Shown: one piece after another, positions 9,108 through 18,369 of the stretch | How positions within the stretch are numbered: position 1 is the stretch's first letter | How the letters are laid out: each line of letters starts with the position of its first letter | Origin: Amoeboaphelidium occidentale | Taxonomy: Eukaryota; Aphelidiomycota; Aphelidea | Reading direction: 5' to 3' | Length of the DNA stretch: 44,652 nucleotides | Assembly: GCA_023515795.1 (NCBI GenBank) | Contig: JALGPX010000014.1 | Location: forward strand, 72,614 to 117,265 | The notes under the pieces: generated by a model | Told to the model about the DNA's origin: nothing | The model's input: the letters and a program-made list of their open reading frames with translations, nothing else | Databases searched by the model: none | Position numbers and translations under genes: made by a program

Positions 9108-10880
9108 ATGAACCAAAACGCACCGCAGACGCATTCGGATAATGTGCAAAGTATAGATCTCAATAAAAGAGCAAAACTCAATCTGGATACGGGTAATTAC
9201 AAACCGATGGATCTTATGCCACAACCACAACCAAACAGAAAGAAGGCAACTGAGCTAGAGTTGAAAGAAGAACCTCTTAAAGGCCCAGCTACTGATCAAC
9301 CAGAACTACCGCTCAACACGATAGTGAAACGTTTTCATCATACAACCTCATCGTTTGTCGCAAGATGTTACTTATTCCCGTTGGTTGGAGACGGAATAGA
9401 GCGCGATCACGCCTTGCTCATGGTTGATGTTCTGAGATCAGTGAAACAGGTATTATTATGGTTCGCTACACATGAAAAGTCTCCGAGCTTCGAGTGGACT
9501 CTTATTAGGGCTAAATCTTTGGATTTGGTGAAGAAATGGAAACGAAGTGTAATTCTTAAAGCACACGAAATGACAAAGAACCGCGCTGTAGATTTTCGAG
9601 AAGAATCCAGAAAAATGATGGACCAGTTCATAGAGGAGTTCGAAGAGTTTGTGACTTTCCTCAATGCTCAATTAGGATACTACAACAAGACAAAATCATT
9701 AATGTCTGTTGATGATTATACATTAATGAGGAATAAGGTCCATGCATCTTCAAGAGCACAGTCTCGAGAGAAGAATCCAAAGATAGATATACAAGAACAA
9801 GGATCCAGAATAGCAAGGTCGCGTTCAACTCCTCATATTTATCCAGACGATCAACCAAACAATTCTTCCACCGAGAAAACACATATCCAAACTGTTCTAG
9901 TACCATCACCAGATGATTCTGATACCGCTACCATCATTCCTGAAGTCACATCGCCAGTCGAATCAATCAAGACACTACATCGCCATTCAAATATTCGGCC
10001 TCGAGCGAGAACTGTTGAGTTTGAACACGAGAGTGAACCTTTGTCTCCAACTAAACTTTCGAAGCCTCAATGGGACATTAAGAAACTGTTTGATAATTTG
10101 CAAGAATTGAAACAGAAATATGAAGAAGATATCAATGAAAAGAAAGAAAAGCAGAAAATGCTTATAAACACAATCCGAAGATATTCCAAGGACGATCCAA
10201 ATACTAATTATGTCAAGTTAGCATCTGCTCTTGATGCTGTTCTTCCTTCTGCTATTCTGCCTTCTGCTGCCACTGATTTATCTAAATTTGACACTGGGAA
10301 CTCTGTCAATGTTCCAATATCAGCTATTGATCCACATACATCAGGAACAAAATCTTTGTCGGCAGAACAGAATGCAGCACTGAAACGATCCCACACTATT
10401 AATGTACCATCCAAAGCTGTGGCACCTTCATTGACACTTGTTATTCCCGACTACGTTCCTCCTCCCATTCCTAAACTAGAATCAGCAAAACTACGACCAT
10501 CGAATTCTATGGACGTTATTGTGAAGGATAAGAAAACGAAAGCATTTAGTCCTTCAATAAGTGCACCGAATCTTGTGAACAAGGCTCAAAATGAAGTTAT
10601 GGCCGCACCAGGAGACGGCAATCATAGATTCAGGAAGGTTGCTCTATTAGAAGATATTAGACATTCATTTAGAACTCTATTCAGTCGGACAGACAAGAAA
10701 AAGCTTGTGAAGGGAGTTGATTTCAAATCAACAAAGAAATATGAAGGCCATGAGAAATGTCAAGTCTGCGAGGACCGCTTTTCTTTTGGTGGCGGTAAAG
10801 TTAAATGTGTTCAATGTGATTTGATCGTTCATCAAAAGTGCAGAGAGAATGCGGATCTTGGTTATTTTGACTGCTTATAG
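9108..10880 (+). CDS. Protein with C-terminal C1-type zinc finger, function unknown
   Basis: A 590-residue intronless ORF. The last 45 residues form a C1-like (diacylglycerol/phorbol-ester type) finger: KCQVC, then KCVQC, then VHQKC and a final FDC, with a His just before the first pair. Such fingers bind membrane lipid or proteins. Residues 330-355 are a charged coiled coil (LKQKYEEDINEKKEKQKM). Residues about 65-190 are a helical, conserved-looking segment (TIVKRFHHTTSSFVARCYLF onward) that I do not recognise. The remainder is low-complexity Ser/Pro-rich, typical of signalling scaffolds. No kinase, GAP or GEF domain is visible. The TATA box 57 nt upstream supports the start. Confidence 0.75.
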   Translation: MNQNAPQTHSDNVQSIDLNKRAKLNLDTGNYKPMDLMPQPQPNRKKATELELKEEPLKGPATDQPELPLNTIVKRFHHTTSSFVARCYLFPLVGDGIERDHALLMVDVLRSVKQVLLWFATHEKSPSFEWTLIRAKSLDLVKKWKRSVILKAHEMTKNRAVDFREESRKMMDQFIEEFEEFVTFLNAQLGYYNKTKSLMSVDDYTLMRNKVHASSRAQSREKNPKIDIQEQGSRIARSRSTPHIYPDDQPNNSSTEKTHIQTVLVPSPDDSDTATIIPEVTSPVESIKTLHRHSNIRPRARTVEFEHESEPLSPTKLSKPQWDIKKLFDNLQELKQKYEEDINEKKEKQKMLINTIRRYSKDDPNTNYVKLASALDAVLPSAILPSAATDLSKFDTGNSVNVPISAIDPHTSGTKSLSAEQNAALKRSHTINVPSKAVAPSLTLVIPDYVPPPIPKLESAKLRPSNSMDVIVKDKKTKAFSPSISAPNLVNKAQNEVMAAPGDGNHRFRKVALLEDIRHSFRTLFSRTDKKKLVKGVDFKSTKKYEGHEKCQVCEDRFSFGGGKVKCVQCDLIVHQKCRENADLGYFDCL

Positions 10881-10919
10881 GCACATGAAACAAAATTAAG
10901 TTCAATAGATGAATGTTTA

Positions 10920-12470
10920 TTAGAACTTTTCTGCATAGAAATCTAGTTTAAAGTTATCTTCAGAGTGTGCCGTTACTGTATTCCTCAAGCTTTTTCTAAA
11001 GTTGTATGGCCCGCAAAAGAAGATTCCGGCCGTATGTGTCCTTCGTGGATGAGATTGTCTTATACTTTCTTTGATTTGCTTAAGGTATACATCAAAGTTC
11101 GGTCTACCGAAAGTTGTCTTACTTCGCAATTGAGTTATTGGATCCAAACAATTGTCGTTTTTCAAGGATGCTGCGTGCACATGATCTTGATCCACTTCTC
11201 CAGTCATGTGTATGTGGATTTTCAAGAATCCATCTTGACATTCCTGTTCCATCACTTTCAATAAGTTTTGAAACCATTCAAAACTGTTTGCTGCTCGGCT
11301 AACCCAGAATAAGTGTAAAGTCTTCACTTTTTGGCCAGATTCAGGATCATAATGATTAAACCAAAGATGTTTGAGAATTGAGACATAAGGTGTTATCCCC
11401 ACACCACAAGCAACAAGGACAACATGCTCGTAATCGACAACTTGTTGTGTAGGCGTTCCAAAGGGACCATCAATTAGAATAGGAGGTAAAGTTGTGACTG
11501 GAAGATCAGGAACTGGATCGTAGTAACCTATTTCAGCCGCTACAGCCTTTGACCAGTCTCCACGGATCTTGACATGAATAGAAAGGAAATTTTCGCCCGG
11601 ACAAGAACTCAGTGTGTAAGGATGCCATTCAAACTTTCGAACATTTGGAAAATTAACAAAGACATACTGACCAGTCTCGTAACTGAATTGCGGCTTCTTA
11701 AATTGAATTTCAAAAGTATCTCCAGGATGCTTGATGATTTTTGATATGTAAGTTCTTTCCCTTGATCTTGCAAACCGCAAAACCCTCTCGATAGCATAGA
11801 AAATAAGGGGTATCATAAGAAGCCTATAAGTACCATATGGCTTACACGATCCATCTTCCTTCTTGACAAAACAGCCAGAGGAATGAACGCATTGTATAAT
11901 CAGTCCAAGTATTCCAAGATGATGCGTGTACCAAAACATTTCAAAGCAATGTGTTCTTATAGCTTGCATCGCGCTTGTATAAACCAAAAAGAAGAATACC
12001 ACCATTAAAACTCCAGTAATACCTGCAGGATGCGTATAGAGTAAATACAATGCTGTTTTCCCAGGTCCAAGAATCTCGAGATTCTCCACTTGCTTGAAGT
12101 TGAACAAGTGGGCAAATATATGAACCATGGAAAAGGAAAAGTAGGTCCATGCAACGATTTTGTGGAAATGAATATTCTTGTCGAATTTGATATAACCTCT
12201 CACAAACTTGAAATTCCTCATGGATGACAATATGTTCCGACATACTGGAAGCAGAAGGAAGAATGCATCAAATATCAAAACAAGTCCAGCCCCTCTAGAA
12301 AAGTAAATACTTGTACCGATAGGCGCGTTAAGGTGCAAAAGTGCAGGATCATTCATCTGTTCCAGATATCCAAGCATGAACACTGCAACATTACATATGA
12401 TCCACCATAGCAAGAACAGCCCAGCTCTCCACCCAGTGACTCCAAGAGTTAAAATGCTTCGTAATGACAT
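10920..12470 (-). CDS. NADPH oxidase (Nox family)
   Basis: A 516-residue intronless protein from the ATG at 12470. It transfers electrons from NADPH through FAD and two hemes across a membrane to oxygen, making superoxide. N-terminal membrane helices carry the heme-ligand His residues: NIHFHKIVAW near residue 100, MVHIFAH just after, and YTHHLGIL with QCVH near 182. The FAD site HPYTLSS is near 283, the NADPH site GVGITP near 357, and the C-terminus has FFCGPYNFRKSL. The CRNILSSMRNF stretch between helices is Nox-like rather than ferric-reductase-like. No EF hands are present, as in fungal NoxA/NoxB. The downstream convergent C1 gene ends 39 nt away. Confidence 0.88.
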   Translation of the reverse strand: MSLRSILTLGVTGWRAGLFLLWWIICNVAVFMLGYLEQMNDPALLHLNAPIGTSIYFSRGAGLVLIFDAFFLLLPVCRNILSSMRNFKFVRGYIKFDKNIHFHKIVAWTYFSFSMVHIFAHLFNFKQVENLEILGPGKTALYLLYTHPAGITGVLMVVFFFLVYTSAMQAIRTHCFEMFWYTHHLGILGLIIQCVHSSGCFVKKEDGSCKPYGTYRLLMIPLIFYAIERVLRFARSRERTYISKIIKHPGDTFEIQFKKPQFSYETGQYVFVNFPNVRKFEWHPYTLSSCPGENFLSIHVKIRGDWSKAVAAEIGYYDPVPDLPVTTLPPILIDGPFGTPTQQVVDYEHVVLVACGVGITPYVSILKHLWFNHYDPESGQKVKTLHLFWVSRAANSFEWFQNLLKVMEQECQDGFLKIHIHMTGEVDQDHVHAASLKNDNCLDPITQLRSKTTFGRPNFDVYLKQIKESIRQSHPRRTHTAGIFFCGPYNFRKSLRNTVTAHSEDNFKLDFYAEKF

Positions 12471-12655
12471 TCCTCTCAAATAACAAATCCATTACCATCA
12501 TTAAGTCATTATAAAACCAAAGATCTGAGACATGGTTTGAGTTTGGTCCAATCAGCATGTCAGTATAAATCATGTCGTGATATTTATCAACCCGGATAAT
12601 GACAAAAAACAAGGGACAAATAGTGATATCGGAACTTTGACGACTGCTTTTGAGT

Positions 12656-15631
12656 TTATTCCTGGTTGTCAGGGTCCACCGGTGGACATGAGCAGAATAA
12701 GTGACGATCACCATAAGTATCATCTAGACGTCCTGTAGTTGGCCAGAACTTACCTCTTGACCCAGAGCGCAAACTCTTAAGTGGATATGCTGCTCTTTCT
12801 CGAGAATAAGGTTTATCCCACTTATCTGACATGATAACTTCAATAGGATGGGGAGCGTTGACTAGAATGTTGTTGTCCTTTGGTTGTTTTCCTTCTTCAA
12901 CTTCTCTTATTTCCTCCCTAATAGCAATCATTGCATCACAAAATCTATCCAATTCAGTTAAAGGTTCCGATTCTGTTGGTTCAATCATCAGGGTGTTTGT
13001 TACTGGCCAAGACATTGTTGGAGGATGGAATCCATAATCTTGCAATCTCTTTGCAATATCGACACCTTCAATTCCAAACTGAGAGAATGGACGCGCATCG
13101 AGAATAAATTCATGAGCACATAAACCATTCTTGTTTGTATACAAAATCTTGTAGTGCTTTGCCAAACGAGAAGCCATGTAATTCGCATTGAGAATCGCCA
13201 TCTTAGTAGCATTTGCAAGTCCTTCACTTCCCATCATTCTGATATAACTCCAAGAAATAGGCAAAATCGAAGCTGAACCAAAAGGAGCTGCAGAAATAGG
13301 ATCAATAGCCAACTCTCCTCCTGCCTTTACTACAGGATGACCTGGTAAGAAGGGAACCAAGTGTTGCTTAACTCCGATAGGGCCAACGCCAGGACCGCCA
13401 CCACCGTGAGGAATACAAAAGGTCTTATGTAAGTTCAAGTGACATACATCAGCTCCATAATCTCCAGGCCTACAGATGCCAACCTGCGCATTCATATTCG
13501 CACCATCCAAGTAAACTTGACCACCTGCTTCATGAACCATCTTACAAACATCTTCTACACCTTCATCAAAGAAACCATAAGTAGAAGGATAAGTGATCAT
13601 GATAGCAGCCAGATTTGGTCCATGTTGCGCCAACTTCGCTTTCAAGTCATTGAGCTCTAAATTTCCTCTAGAATCACACTTGACAGGAACGACATCCATG
13701 CCAGCCATAAAGGCGGAAGCAGGATTTGTACCATGAGCCGAAATAGGAATTAAGCAAATGTTTCTGTTCTTCTCGCCAATCGACTCAAGGTAAGCCTTGA
13801 TAACTCTTAGACCGGCATACTCTCCTTGAGCTCCAGAATTAGGCTGTAATGAAACACCATCGAATCCAGTAATATCAGACAAAACATGTTCCAAATCTTG
13901 CATCATAGTGTGGTAACCTTCAGCTTGATTAATTGGAACAAAAGGGTGTAACTTTGCAAATTCAGGCCAAGTAATAGGTAACAACTCAGTAGTTGCATTG
14001 AGTTTCATAGTACACGAGCCAAGTGGAATCATAGCATGAGCCAGAGACAAATCTTTGGATTGTAATCTGGTGATATATCTCAACATTTCAGTTTCGGAAT
14101 GATACTTGTTAAAAACTTCATGAGTCAAGTAAGGCGTGGTTCTCAAGAACTGTTCAGGAATACCAGCAGGCTTATCAAGAGAGATATGTAAATCTTCAGC
14201 AATCTTATCTAAATCCGGAACAGCCATTGGTTTTGTGTCACGACCTTCAATTGCAGAAGGCTCTGCAAAGACCTCGAGAAGTTGCTGTAAGTCAGATTTT
14301 GTAGTGCTTTCATCGATGGAAATACCAATAGTGACGTTATCAATATGTCTGACATTAATACCACGAGCTTCAGCTTTGGAAATAAATTCTTGACTTGGCA
14401 TTTTTAAGCTAATGGTTAAAGTATCAAAGAATGTTTCGTTCTTAATAGTATGCCCAAGCTTCTTCACAGCTTCAGCAAAACAGAAAGTCATATTGTGAAC
14501 TCTAGTAGCAATATTCTTTAAACCAGCTGGTCCATGATAAACAGCATACATTGCAGACATATTTGCTAACAGAGCCTGTGCGGTACAAATGTTGCTTGTT
14601 GCCTTTTCTCTTCTAATGTGCTGTTCTCTTGTTTGCAAAGATAAACGATATGCTCTTTTTCCTGATGAATCCTTGCTAACACCGATTAAACGACCAGGCA
14701 TTCTCCTCTTGTGTTCATCTTTACATGCAAAGAATGCAGCATGAGGACCACCGTAACCCATAGGAACACCGAATCTTTGACTGTTTCCGAAAGCAATATC
14801 AAAGCCGTATTCACCAGGTGATTTCAACAGTGTCAAAGCGAGTAAGTCAGTTGCGCAACAAATCTGAGCACCACAATCATGTGCCTTCTTAATATACTCT
14901 GCAGGATCTAAAATTCTTCCATCTGTTGTCGGATATTGTAAAAGCACACCACAAAGCTGGTCCTTGTTTGCCTCAAAGTCAAAGTCTGCAACATTACCAA
15001 CGACAACTTTAATGCCAAACCCTTCAGCTCTTCCCTTGATACAAGCAATTGTTTGAGGATGTACATCAAGGTCCACAACGAACAACTTTCTAGCTCTTTT
15101 CAAAGCAGAAAAACACATAAGCATCGCTTCAGCTGCGGCAGTTCCTTCATCTAACAACGAAGCGTTCGCGATACTCATACCAGTCAAATCAGTAACCATA
15201 GTTTGGTAGTTCAACAGAGATTCCAAGCGACCCTGAGATATTTCAGGTTGATAAGGCGTGTACTGAGTGTACCACAACGGATTTTCAAGAATGTTTCGTT
15301 GCAAGACAGCTGGAGTCAAAGTGTCATAGTAACCCATACCAATGTAACTCTTGTAAAGCAAATTACGGCTGGCCATATTCTTCAACCTTTGAATAATTTC
15401 ATTCTCAGGAATGCCGTCACCAACTTTAAGTTCTTGTTTAACTAAAATCGATGATGGCACAGTTTTAGCGATGAGCTCATCCATAGAGGACAGCTTCAAC
15501 TGCTTAAGCATGGCCTTGACTTCGCTTTCATTGGAGCCCAAGTGACGCTTCTCAAAAGAGTCAAGTGGCTCATAAATGCTCTTCTTCAAAGAAGCCAAGT
15601 TTCTTTTGAAGATTCGGGCAACAAATTTCAT
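12656..15631 (-). CDS. GCV2: Glycine dehydrogenase (decarboxylating), P-protein of the glycine cleavage system
   Basis: A complete 991-residue intronless ORF. The P-protein uses pyridoxal phosphate to decarboxylate glycine and pass the aminomethyl group to the lipoyl H-protein in the mitochondrion. The N-terminus (MKFVARIFKRNLASLKKSIY) is a basic targeting peptide. The PLP Lys lies near residue 735 in LNLHKTFCIPHGGGGPG, followed by the Gly-rich loop. Both the N-terminal (GYYDTLTPAVLQRNILENP) and C-terminal halves of the long eukaryotic form are intact, and the length matches the family. It starts 19 nt after the stop of the SdpI-like gene on the same strand. Confidence 0.97.
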   Translation of the reverse strand: MKFVARIFKRNLASLKKSIYEPLDSFEKRHLGSNESEVKAMLKQLKLSSMDELIAKTVPSSILVKQELKVGDGIPENEIIQRLKNMASRNLLYKSYIGMGYYDTLTPAVLQRNILENPLWYTQYTPYQPEISQGRLESLLNYQTMVTDLTGMSIANASLLDEGTAAAEAMLMCFSALKRARKLFVVDLDVHPQTIACIKGRAEGFGIKVVVGNVADFDFEANKDQLCGVLLQYPTTDGRILDPAEYIKKAHDCGAQICCATDLLALTLLKSPGEYGFDIAFGNSQRFGVPMGYGGPHAAFFACKDEHKRRMPGRLIGVSKDSSGKRAYRLSLQTREQHIRREKATSNICTAQALLANMSAMYAVYHGPAGLKNIATRVHNMTFCFAEAVKKLGHTIKNETFFDTLTISLKMPSQEFISKAEARGINVRHIDNVTIGISIDESTTKSDLQQLLEVFAEPSAIEGRDTKPMAVPDLDKIAEDLHISLDKPAGIPEQFLRTTPYLTHEVFNKYHSETEMLRYITRLQSKDLSLAHAMIPLGSCTMKLNATTELLPITWPEFAKLHPFVPINQAEGYHTMMQDLEHVLSDITGFDGVSLQPNSGAQGEYAGLRVIKAYLESIGEKNRNICLIPISAHGTNPASAFMAGMDVVPVKCDSRGNLELNDLKAKLAQHGPNLAAIMITYPSTYGFFDEGVEDVCKMVHEAGGQVYLDGANMNAQVGICRPGDYGADVCHLNLHKTFCIPHGGGGPGVGPIGVKQHLVPFLPGHPVVKAGGELAIDPISAAPFGSASILPISWSYIRMMGSEGLANATKMAILNANYMASRLAKHYKILYTNKNGLCAHEFILDARPFSQFGIEGVDIAKRLQDYGFHPPTMSWPVTNTLMIEPTESEPLTELDRFCDAMIAIREEIREVEEGKQPKDNNILVNAPHPIEVIMSDKWDKPYSRERAAYPLKSLRSGSRGKFWPTTGRLDDTYGDRHLFCSCPPVDPDNQE

Positions 15632-15650
15632 TGGTCAGAAATAAGGTTTA

Positions 15651-16199
15651 TTATTGCCATGTGTTTGAACTTGGAATTGGCGGTGCAGAGGGCTTTTGCA
15701 TACCCTTCTTTATCATAACTCCTACGAAAGCGAATACCACCATAACGATAAGTATCGACAGAGCAACAATCACGCCAGAGTTCACTTGATCAGATTTTCT
15801 TACAGTCTCAAATATGTAACCATAAAGTGCGATAAAGAACGTACTCAGAGCAACACCCATCCATATTAAATAGTCACCATAAGTCAAGATCAGTCTCTGT
15901 AGCAACGGTCTATTCTCCTCTCTAATCCACCACGCTTTGTTGGGTACATTGAGGTACTTGTGAGGGATCTTATGAATGATAAGACCAAAAAGAACAAAGA
16001 ACCATCCGATTGTAAGGGATAAAGCTGTAAAAGTCGAAACAGCTTCTGATCTTGTAGTGAACATATCAGGATTTCCATTGGTATCAAAGTGAATAGGAAC
16101 CTTGTCTGGCAGTTCAGATGAGAAGAATGAAGCCATTGTGATGATCACACCTGCAAGAATGACCATCATAATTAAGCCATATACTCGTAGGTGGCGCAT
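15651..16199 (-). CDS. SdpI/DUF1648-like four-helix membrane protein
   Basis: A 182-residue protein with four predicted membrane helices. After the first helix comes LPDKVPIHFDTNGNPD, the hallmark of the DUF1648 domain found in bacterial SdpI-type immunity and related membrane proteins. The later helices (FFVLFGLIIH, YLIWMGVALSTFFIALYGY, GVIVALSILIVMVVFAFVGVM) match the architecture, and the C-terminus is a short Pro/Ser tail. The family is mainly bacterial, so its presence between two eukaryotic genes hints at an old transfer. Base composition does not stand out from the neighbours. Its function here is unknown. Confidence 0.7.
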   Translation of the reverse strand: MRHLRVYGLIMMVILAGVIITMASFFSSELPDKVPIHFDTNGNPDMFTTRSEAVSTFTALSLTIGWFFVLFGLIIHKIPHKYLNVPNKAWWIREENRPLLQRLILTYGDYLIWMGVALSTFFIALYGYIFETVRKSDQVNSGVIVALSILIVMVVFAFVGVMIKKGMQKPSAPPIPSSNTWQ

Positions 16200-16371
16200 T
16201 ACTTTGCAGAAATGAGGTGAAATCTATAAATAGCATTGATTCATCAGTGGTGTCTGCTTGAGGGCCAGAACGTTCAACAATGCGCTCAAGTGAGATCAAA
16301 TTAATGTGATGCGCTAAATACTTTCTTGCTTTACTCGAGGTTGCGATTACAGATTATTTTTTTTGATCAAG

Positions 16372-18270
16372 ATGGAACAATTCAACACGGAAGAGGAAGA
16401 ACTTGCACCGAAGGAAAATTTGCCGATGGTATTTCCGTTTGAGTACAAACATTATTACGTTCGTAAATGCTACAAATCCCTCTATAAGCTCATAATTGAC
16501 GCGCTGTCTGCTGATTCATTACCCAAAACGTATATAACGGTAACTGGAACTCCTGGAGTTGGAAAGTCAGTATTCTATAATTATGTTTTCAGAAGATTAC
16601 GAGAGGCTGATCCGGAAAAGGTTATAATCGTGGCTACTTTTGACAAAAGACAGCTGCAAGAAGCGTATATTTTTAGCAAAGAGGAAAATGGCAGACGCCT
16701 GGATGAAGCAGAATTTGATCTGAGTGCAACAAAATATCCTTCTTCAGTTCACCTATATGACGCTGCTCCGAAAGTTAAGATTAGCGAACTACAGGGAAGC
16801 AAGATGATCACATTTACAAGTCCCAACGCTAGCTGGAAAAATTCGATGAGAAAAGTCGGCAACCACAAAACGTTTTATGTAGATTTATGGACACTGGAAG
16901 AGCTGAAAATTGCAAAAGATTTGATAGCCGAACTAAAAAGTATTGATGACGAGACATTACGCAAACGTTTCATCAAGTTTGGAGGAGTAGCTAGATACAC
17001 TCTTTGCAGCGAGGACGTTTATTCGAATGGAGAAGAAGACTTGAAAAATGCGATAAAACAAACGAATTCACTTAATGATCTGATGAGATATCTTGATTTA
17101 GACAACGTTTACCCAACCGGAATTTCACATCGCTTGATTTATTTTGTTCCTGAAACTAATCGCACGTCCTATAAGCTAGACTTTGGATCAGTTGAAATAT
17201 TTGTTATGATCGATGAGCGACTGAAGAAAGTCATTCATGATGATCGATTGAAGTTGATGTGGCAACTTGAAAAAAACAGCAAGTGTAGCGTGTTTCGAGG
17301 ATGGCTGTTTGAAGGTGAGGTTCATGACGTTTTATCAAAGGGAGGAAACTTTTCATGCAGACCACTGAAATCTGCTTCTAGCAAGATTAATGAACAAAAT
17401 GTGACTTTGACAATTAATAGTNAGACTTTGGATCAGTTGAAATATTTGTTATGATCGATGAGCGACTGAAGAAAGTCATTCATGATGATCGATTGAAGTT
17501 GATGTGGCAGCTTGAACATAACAGCAAGTGTAGCGTGTTTCGAGGATGGCTGTTTGAAGGTGAGGTTCATGACGTTTTATCAAAGGGAGTAAACTTTTCA
17601 TGCAGACCACTGAAATCTGCTTCTAGCAAGATTAATGAACAAAATGTGACTTTGACAATTAATAGTGAATGCGAGATTAAACCATTAAAAACAAGAGAAA
17701 CCTTGAACGAAATATTCGCAAAAATGTATTTAAAACCAGACATCTCCAACTTTGCTTCACTGGATTCTTGCTACTTTGATGATAAAGAGTCAATATTATG
17801 GGGTTTTTCAAAGTACTCTGTCTAGACAGCATCCTATGAAAACAAAAGGTTTACTGGAAATTCTTAACGTACTTGGGAAGTTAGAAGAATTTAAGAATGA
17901 TTTGATTTCGTTGCGAATTGTATTTGTTGTACCTAGCAGAATTGAAGCATCTTATACTCTGCAACAAATTTTAACGGAAGCCAGGGTTCCGTCTCGTGAA
18001 GAATTAAAGGATACATTTACTATAAAAGGAGTTGGCGAGAAGAGGAAATCAACGCTAGAAAAAAAAGGAATTACTGGTGACAAAACTCTTTACGATGCTG
18101 TAAAAAAGCGCCAAACAGAAAACTATTCATGCATTAAAGTAGCAGCTGAGAAATTTGTCGCTGATGTTGATAAACAAGAATTGAGCTTCGAACTTGAAAC
18201 AAAGTTGAAAAACACCCAGCAATTCGTTCTAGGTTTGGATCTTGACTATGAGAAAAACAGTAAAGATTAA
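16372..18270 (+). pseudogene. Crinkler/RHS-type P-loop ATPase, interrupted by an assembly duplication and a frameshift
   Basis: From the ATG at 16372 a P-loop (GTPGVGKS, residues about 60-67) is followed by DLWTLEELKIAKDL and RFIKFGGVARYTL, the LWT/EEL and GG-R-L signatures of RHS/Crinkler ATPases. The frame is split twice. At the N (17422) 244 nt are repeated; ignoring the repeat keeps the frame. Then at GGGGTTTTT (17800-17808) the frame shifts by one base into the downstream frame, which runs to 18270 and carries the family's conserved QHPMK-type region. Allowing for both, the protein would be about 550 residues. The C-terminal part has IKGVGEKRKSTLEKKGIT, like a helix-hairpin-helix. The N-terminal ubiquitin-like Crinkler header is absent. 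It may be a real gene with a homopolymer error. Confidence 0.65.
17178..17666. repeat. Contig-end overlap around the N at 17422
   Basis: 17178-17421 and 17423-17666 are the same 244 nt with only a few substitutions (for example GAAAAAAAC versus GAACATAAC, and GGAGGAAAC versus GGAGTAAAC). The first copy ends and the second begins exactly at the N, which is how two unmerged overlapping contigs or alleles look. Confidence 0.88.
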
Positions 18271-18369
18271 ATAACGAAGCACGGAGGCAATTAATTTAAA
18301 TCTTTCTAACAACCACGTCCAAAGAAATTCACTTGGAATAAATCATTCACTTTTAAATTGTATTTTTGA

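Noticed and set aside
10920-16199. An operon of the Nox, glycine dehydrogenase and SdpI-like genes on the minus strand
   Set aside because: The tight spacing fits a compact eukaryotic genome. There is no sign of polycistronic expression and the functions are unrelated.
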